Source of the DNA: Pseudomonadota bacterium
GTDB lineage: Bacteria; Myxococcota; Myxococcia; Myxococcales; Myxococcaceae
NCBI GenBank assembly: GCA_023424585.1
Contig: JAFADT010000279.1
Span: 1 to 22,504, forward strand
Length of the DNA: 22,504 nucleotides
Direction: 5' to 3'
Within the stretch, counting starts at the first letter, position 1. Each line of letters starts with the position of its first letter. Of this stretch, positions 19,146-22,504 are shown piece by piece. The position numbers were made by a program, and so were the translations under genes. The notes below the pieces were generated by a model. The model was not told where the DNA came from, ran no database searches, and was given only the letters and a program-made list of their open reading frames with translations.

Positions 19146-19937
19146 TCAGAAGCCGATGCCGGCGCTGCCCCCCAGGAAGATGTCGTTGGCGTAGCCGCGG
19201 CGCAGGCCCATGGCCTCGATGCGGAAGGTGAGGTGCAGGTTGCGCGACAGGGCGGGCCGGCCGCGGATGCCCAGGCCGTACTGGATGACGGGCTTGAGGC
19301 CGTTCACCTTCGTCTCGTCCTCGCCCACGGTGATGCCGGTGTTCTGGTAGGCGAGTCCACCACCGGCCTGAAGGAACAGACCGAAGGGCGAGTCGCCGAA
19401 GCGGAACAGCCAGGCCGGCGCGAGCGTGAAGTAGTGAAGCCGCGTGTCCCCCCTGATGAAATCCGTGCCGTCACTGAGGCTGCCGTAGAGCCAGCGCAGG
19501 TCCGCGAAGAGGGCCTCGCGCAGGGTCTCGTTCTCCGTGAAGAACGTGCGGCCGAACTCCCAGGTGGCGCGCACGCCCAGGCCGGGCTTGTTGTCGGAGA
19601 AGTCGCCGCGGGCGCTGTCGATCATCAGCAGGCCGCCCACCAGCTCCACCGCGACGCCCAGGTTGGGGTCGTCCAGGCGGGACATGCCGCGGAAGCCCTC
19701 GTCGTTGGTGGCTTCCGCGGCCTCGCGGAACTCGTCCGTTTCGTCCACCAGCTTGCGGCGGCGCTCGTAGGCGTCGTCGTCTTCCTTCTGGGCCTTCTGC
19801 TGGGCGCGGTCGGCTTCCTCCTCCGGGTAGGCGTAGGGGTCGTCGTCGTCCGCGCTCTGGGCGAAGGCGGTGGGGGTGAGCAGCAGGCTGCCGGCGAGGC
19901 AGGCCTTGAGCCAGGTGTTCAAGGGAGCGGGCCTCAC
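19146..19937 (-). CDS. Predicted outer-membrane beta-barrel protein
   Basis: A 263-aa exported protein of unrecognised family. Signal peptide at about 1-26 (cleavage AFA/QS). Residues about 29-70 are a very acidic, charged helical stretch (DDDDPYAYPEEEADRA and onward). The rest alternates polar and hydrophobic residues in beta-strand style (VELVGGLLMI, LGVRATWEFGR, FGLFLQAGGGLAY, LHLTFRIEAMGL) and ends in Phe, the usual last residue recognised by the BAM complex. The start is a GTG whose bases overlap the stop of the upstream metalloprotease-like gene (GTGA), so translation is coupled. It is the third gene of the envelope operon. A pore, receptor or partner of the lipoprotein are all possible. 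Confidence 0.82.
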   Translation of the reverse strand: MRPAPLNTWLKACLAGSLLLTPTAFAQSADDDDPYAYPEEEADRAQQKAQKEDDDAYERRRKLVDETDEFREAAEATNDEGFRGMSRLDDPNLGVAVELVGGLLMIDSARGDFSDNKPGLGVRATWEFGRTFFTENETLREALFADLRWLYGSLSDGTDFIRGDTRLHYFTLAPAWLFRFGDSPFGLFLQAGGGLAYQNTGITVGEDETKVNGLKPVIQYGLGIRGRPALSRNLHLTFRIEAMGLRRGYANDIFLGGSAGIGF

Positions 19938-21232
19938 TGGAAGATGCTGGGGCAGGTGGTGCCGCCCGCCGCGCTGGCCGGGCAGAGGTTGTCGCCGAGG
20001 AGGAGCTCGCGCGGGATCTGCAGGTGGTCCATCAGCTCGTTGCAGACGGCCTTGCGCAGCTCCAGGTCGGAGATGTGGGAGATGATGGCGGCGGCGGGGA
20101 CGGCCAGCGAGAACTGGGATTGATCCCCCAGGACCATCTGGGTGTACTGGTAGATGCCCGGCTTCGCGGGGTCCGTGTCGTAGTACGCGGAGACGATGTC
20201 GCGCTGGAGCTGCGCCTCCTGGCCGGTGGAGCGGCCCGCCTGGTAGAGCGCGCTCGCCAGGATGGTGCCCACCTGGTACTCGGCGCCGTCGGCGGTGAAG
20301 GTGCCCACGTCCTGCTGCTGCACGCGGGTGTAGAGGAGCGCGCTCATGCAGCGGTCCCCGCGCGACAGGTCGCGCGCGTCCGTCACCGCGGAGAAGGGGC
20401 CGCCGTCGAAGGAGGGCGCCATGAAGCGGGGGTCACACCCGCTGACGCTGCGGCAGGTGGCGCCGTAGGCGTGGTAGTCCGCCAGGCCCTCGTCGAAGGC
20501 CTTGAGCACGTTGGCGCCCTGGCTGGGGCTCTCCGAGGACCAGACGGTCAGCGACACGGGCAGCGCCTGCGTGGCGTACGCCAGCCGGTTGAAGACCAGG
20601 TGCGAGTACTCGTGCGCCATCACCCCGGCGTTGAGGGGCAGCGGCGCTCGCTGGATCTGATCGAACGGCAGCACCAGGAAGGACTGGAGCACCGGGTAGA
20701 AGAGGGCGTTGTCGCGCAGGGGCTCCTTGCCCAGCTGCGCCTGGATGAAGTCCGGGAAGTAGTAGAGCGTCGGCGACGGCTCGAACGAGGCCACCTTCAC
20801 GTCGGCGACGGTGCGGAAGTACTCGTTGGCGCGCTCGAGGTTGTAATACGAGGTCACCATGTTCCAGGAGTGGAAGTCCGCGGGCCAGAGGACGTCCTCG
20901 CCCGTCCTCTCGTCCTTCTGGCTGATGTAGCTGGCCTTCACGTCGTGGCCCTTGTTCTTGAGCAGCACGTCGGCGACGGTGTCCGTCGTGGCGTTCTGGA
21001 GCGCGGGGTCGTTCGGGTCGATGACGATGCGCGCGCCACCCTGGAGGTCGCCGACGGTGCCCTTCAGGCCGACGATGTCCTCGATGGTGGTGAGCTCGAC
21101 CTGGGTGGGCACGTACTGGCCATTGCTGGAGCGGGACAGCACGGAGACCTTCACGGGGGCTTCGCTGTCCGGCGCGCAGCCCGAGGCCAGGAGGCCCAGC
21201 CCGACGGCGGCGGTGGTGACTGTTCGGAGCAT
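19934..21232 (-). CDS. Lipoprotein with zinc-metalloprotease (HExxH...E) motif
   Basis: A 432-aa predicted lipoprotein: lipobox LASGC with the acylated cysteine at C19. It carries AHEYSHLVFN with HEYSH at 207-211 and, 37 residues after the second His, FDEGLADYHAY with E248. HExxH followed by an E-G-x-A-D motif is the gluzincin zinc site, with E208 as the general base, so a membrane-tethered peptidase is likely. The flanking sequence belongs to no peptidase family I can name. Late cysteines (260, 266 and others) may form disulfides. It sits between two beta-barrel genes, 24 bp after the first and overlapping the next by four bases, suggesting it acts at the outer membrane with them. Start ATG 21232; the ribosome binding site (AAGGG) is modest. 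Enzyme activity is inferred, not shown. Confidence 0.85.
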   Translation of the reverse strand: MLRTVTTAAVGLGLLASGCAPDSEAPVKVSVLSRSSNGQYVPTQVELTTIEDIVGLKGTVGDLQGGARIVIDPNDPALQNATTDTVADVLLKNKGHDVKASYISQKDERTGEDVLWPADFHSWNMVTSYYNLERANEYFRTVADVKVASFEPSPTLYYFPDFIQAQLGKEPLRDNALFYPVLQSFLVLPFDQIQRAPLPLNAGVMAHEYSHLVFNRLAYATQALPVSLTVWSSESPSQGANVLKAFDEGLADYHAYGATCRSVSGCDPRFMAPSFDGGPFSAVTDARDLSRGDRCMSALLYTRVQQQDVGTFTADGAEYQVGTILASALYQAGRSTGQEAQLQRDIVSAYYDTDPAKPGIYQYTQMVLGDQSQFSLAVPAAAIISHISDLELRKAVCNELMDHLQIPRELLLGDNLCPASAAGGTTCPSIFQ

Positions 21233-21256
21233 GACGCCCTTTTTACTCCGGACCGC

Positions 21257-22360
21257 TCAGAACGTGTATTCCCCTCCGAGTGTGAGCAGGCCCGAGTCCT
21301 CCGCGGGGAGGTCCTCCGGCGCGTCCCGCTGGAGGGCCACGGAGGCCCACACGCGCACCGCGTCGCCCAGGCGCACCGTCCACCGGGTGGCCACGACGTG
21401 GGCCACGCCCTGGCCGGGCACGTATCGGGTGAAGGCGTAGGACAGCTGCCCCCGCAGGGCCGGGGTGATGCGCCAGGTGAGGGCGGGCTTCACGTCCCAG
21501 CGGACCGGGGCGGAGGGGAAGCCGGTGCCGGCGTTGACCTCCCCCAGGCGGCGCGTCACGGCCGTGCCCAGGTCCCGCAGCTGGCGGCGGCGCAGGCCCG
21601 CCAGGGCCCTCCGGGCGGCCACCCGGTCCTCGAGCCGGGCCTCCAACTGGTCCGCCTCCGCGTCGGTGAACTGGCCCGCGGTGCGCGGATCCTCGCTGTA
21701 GAGGGCGAAAGCGCCGCGCAGCCCCAGCTCCCAGCGGCCGTTCCAGGTGAGCCGCGCGCCCAGCGTGGGCCGGGCCGACCAGAGGACGTCCTCCCGCGTG
21801 TAGCGCTCCGTGGGGGCGCCGTCGGAGACGGTGAGGAACTGGCGGCGCAGCGGGTGGCGGCTGAGGCCCACGCCCGCGTCCAGGCCGTACTCCCAGGTGC
21901 CGAGGCCCGCCGAGTCCCAGGCCGCCCCTAGCTGCGCCGCCTGGCTGCCCTGGCCTGTCCGGGCGGTGAGGCCGGGGACGGCGAGGCGGGGGCGCTCCGG
22001 GCTGAGCTCCGTGTCGGAGGCCCTGGACAGGCCCAGGCTCACGGCGCCGGACACGAGCCAGTGGCTGCCCGCCAGGTGGTCCACGCCCACGGAGAGCTGG
22101 TGGAGGGCCGCGGTGCCAGACCCCGGCCGCGCGCCGGTGTAGCCCAGCGAGAGGTAGGTCGTCTCGCCCACGCCCACGTCCCCCAGCAGGCTCCAGAGGG
22201 CATGGCCGTGGCCGCCGCTCGCCTCGAGCGTGATGGCGCTGTCCGCGGCCTCCGCCCGGGCCGTGCGCGCCCCCAGGCTCCCGAGGAGCGCCAGCAGCAC
22301 CCAGCCGGCGCGCGCGTGCGCGCCCCCGGCCCGACGGCGGGTTTCCTGGTCCCCCTGCAT
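21257..22360 (-). CDS. Predicted outer-membrane beta-barrel protein, first gene of envelope operon
   Basis: A 367-aa exported protein of unrecognised family. The signal has a long Arg-rich start, then WVLLALLGSLG, with cleavage near ARA/EA (about residue 36-38). The mature part shows repeated amphipathic strands (TTYLSLGYTGARPG, HWLVSGAVSLGLS, WEYGLDAGVGLS, LTWRITPALRGQLSYAFTRY) and ends in GGEYTF, the C-terminal Phe signature of BAM substrates. A charged, probably helical insert (about 245-290, AEADQLEARLEDRVAARRAL) interrupts the strands. I chose ATG 22360, five bases after GGAG, over an in-frame ATG at 22498, because the longer N-terminus would bury the signal peptide. It leads the operon with the HExxH lipoprotein (24-bp gap) and the second barrel. 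Confidence 0.83.
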   Translation of the reverse strand: MQGDQETRRRAGGAHARAGWVLLALLGSLGARTARAEAADSAITLEASGGHGHALWSLLGDVGVGETTYLSLGYTGARPGSGTAALHQLSVGVDHLAGSHWLVSGAVSLGLSRASDTELSPERPRLAVPGLTARTGQGSQAAQLGAAWDSAGLGTWEYGLDAGVGLSRHPLRRQFLTVSDGAPTERYTREDVLWSARPTLGARLTWNGRWELGLRGAFALYSEDPRTAGQFTDAEADQLEARLEDRVAARRALAGLRRRQLRDLGTAVTRRLGEVNAGTGFPSAPVRWDVKPALTWRITPALRGQLSYAFTRYVPGQGVAHVVATRWTVRLGDAVRVWASVALQRDAPEDLPAEDSGLLTLGGEYTF

Positions 22361-22363
22361 GAA

Positions 22364-22392
22364 GGCTCCAACCCGGGAGCCGGCTCCGGGTT
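22364..22392 (-). promoter_or_regulatory. Inverted repeats that can hide the ribosome binding site of the envelope operon
   Basis: In the mRNA, GGAGCC (containing the Shine-Dalgarno, plus-strand 22364-22369) can pair with GGCTCC (22376-22381) across a 6-base loop. The same GGCTCC can instead pair in a larger near-palindrome (22370-22392, AACCCGG...CCGGGTT) with an upstream second GGAGCC copy (22382-22387). The two folds exclude each other. This is seen in sequence; any regulatory use is inference. The rest of 22361-22504 shows no gene and no clear promoter. Confidence 0.4.
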
Positions 22393-22504
22393 GCGGGGGC
22401 GTGCGCGCCCGCCTGCTCCAGCACCCGTCTTCCGAGGGAGAAGGGCGTGAAAACACGGCGGTGTCCGGGCCATGGATTCCTTGACGCGTCGTTTCCACGA
22501 TCCG

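Noticed and set aside
22361..22498. 46-residue N-terminal extension of the first barrel protein
   Set aside because: It would put the signal peptide inside the protein; ATG 22360 has a well-spaced GGAG.

Overview
The window looks like chromosomal DNA of a myxobacterium (Myxococcota, probably near Myxococcus/Corallococcus). This is inferred from the very high GC content, the strong preference for G/C-ending codons, a transmembrane Ser/Thr kinase with PEGA repeats, many lipoproteins and outer-membrane proteins, and a near-consensus sigma-54 promoter. No database search was possible; family calls rest on motifs read directly in the translations.

Layout. 1-160: the end of an rRNA operon (5S rRNA and its terminator). 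489-3278: a membrane Ser/Thr protein kinase behind a plausible sigma-70 promoter. 3395-6000: two translationally coupled, diverged lysine-2,3-aminomutase-like radical SAM enzymes. 6034-7607 (minus strand): three small unfamiliar genes, namely a sigma-region-4-like helix-turn-helix protein with a C-terminal membrane anchor, a cysteine-rich lipoprotein, and a secreted charged helical protein. 7722-14629: a SpoIID/LytB-domain exported protein, then queA-tgt-yajC-secD-secF in the same order as in E. coli, closed by a strong hairpin. 14697-16599: what looks like an acquired module, a TetR regulator divergent from an FAD-dependent monooxygenase, lying against a 24-codon stump of an older minus-strand gene. 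16600-16961: no gene recognised. 16962-18677: recJ. 18699-18938 (minus): a YHS-domain protein behind a near-perfect sigma-54 promoter. 19146-22360 (minus): a tight three-gene envelope operon (beta-barrel, HExxH lipoprotein, beta-barrel).

How the parts fit. The queA-tgt pair makes queuosine in tRNA, and yajC-secD-secF is the accessory Sec translocase; both are housekeeping. The accessory parts are the aminomutase pair, the membrane-anchored helix-turn-helix cluster, the TetR/monooxygenase insertion and the envelope metalloprotease operon. The envelope operon is the best candidate for an undescribed system: its genes are coupled, all three products are exported, and its leader can form an RNA hairpin that would hide the first ribosome binding site.
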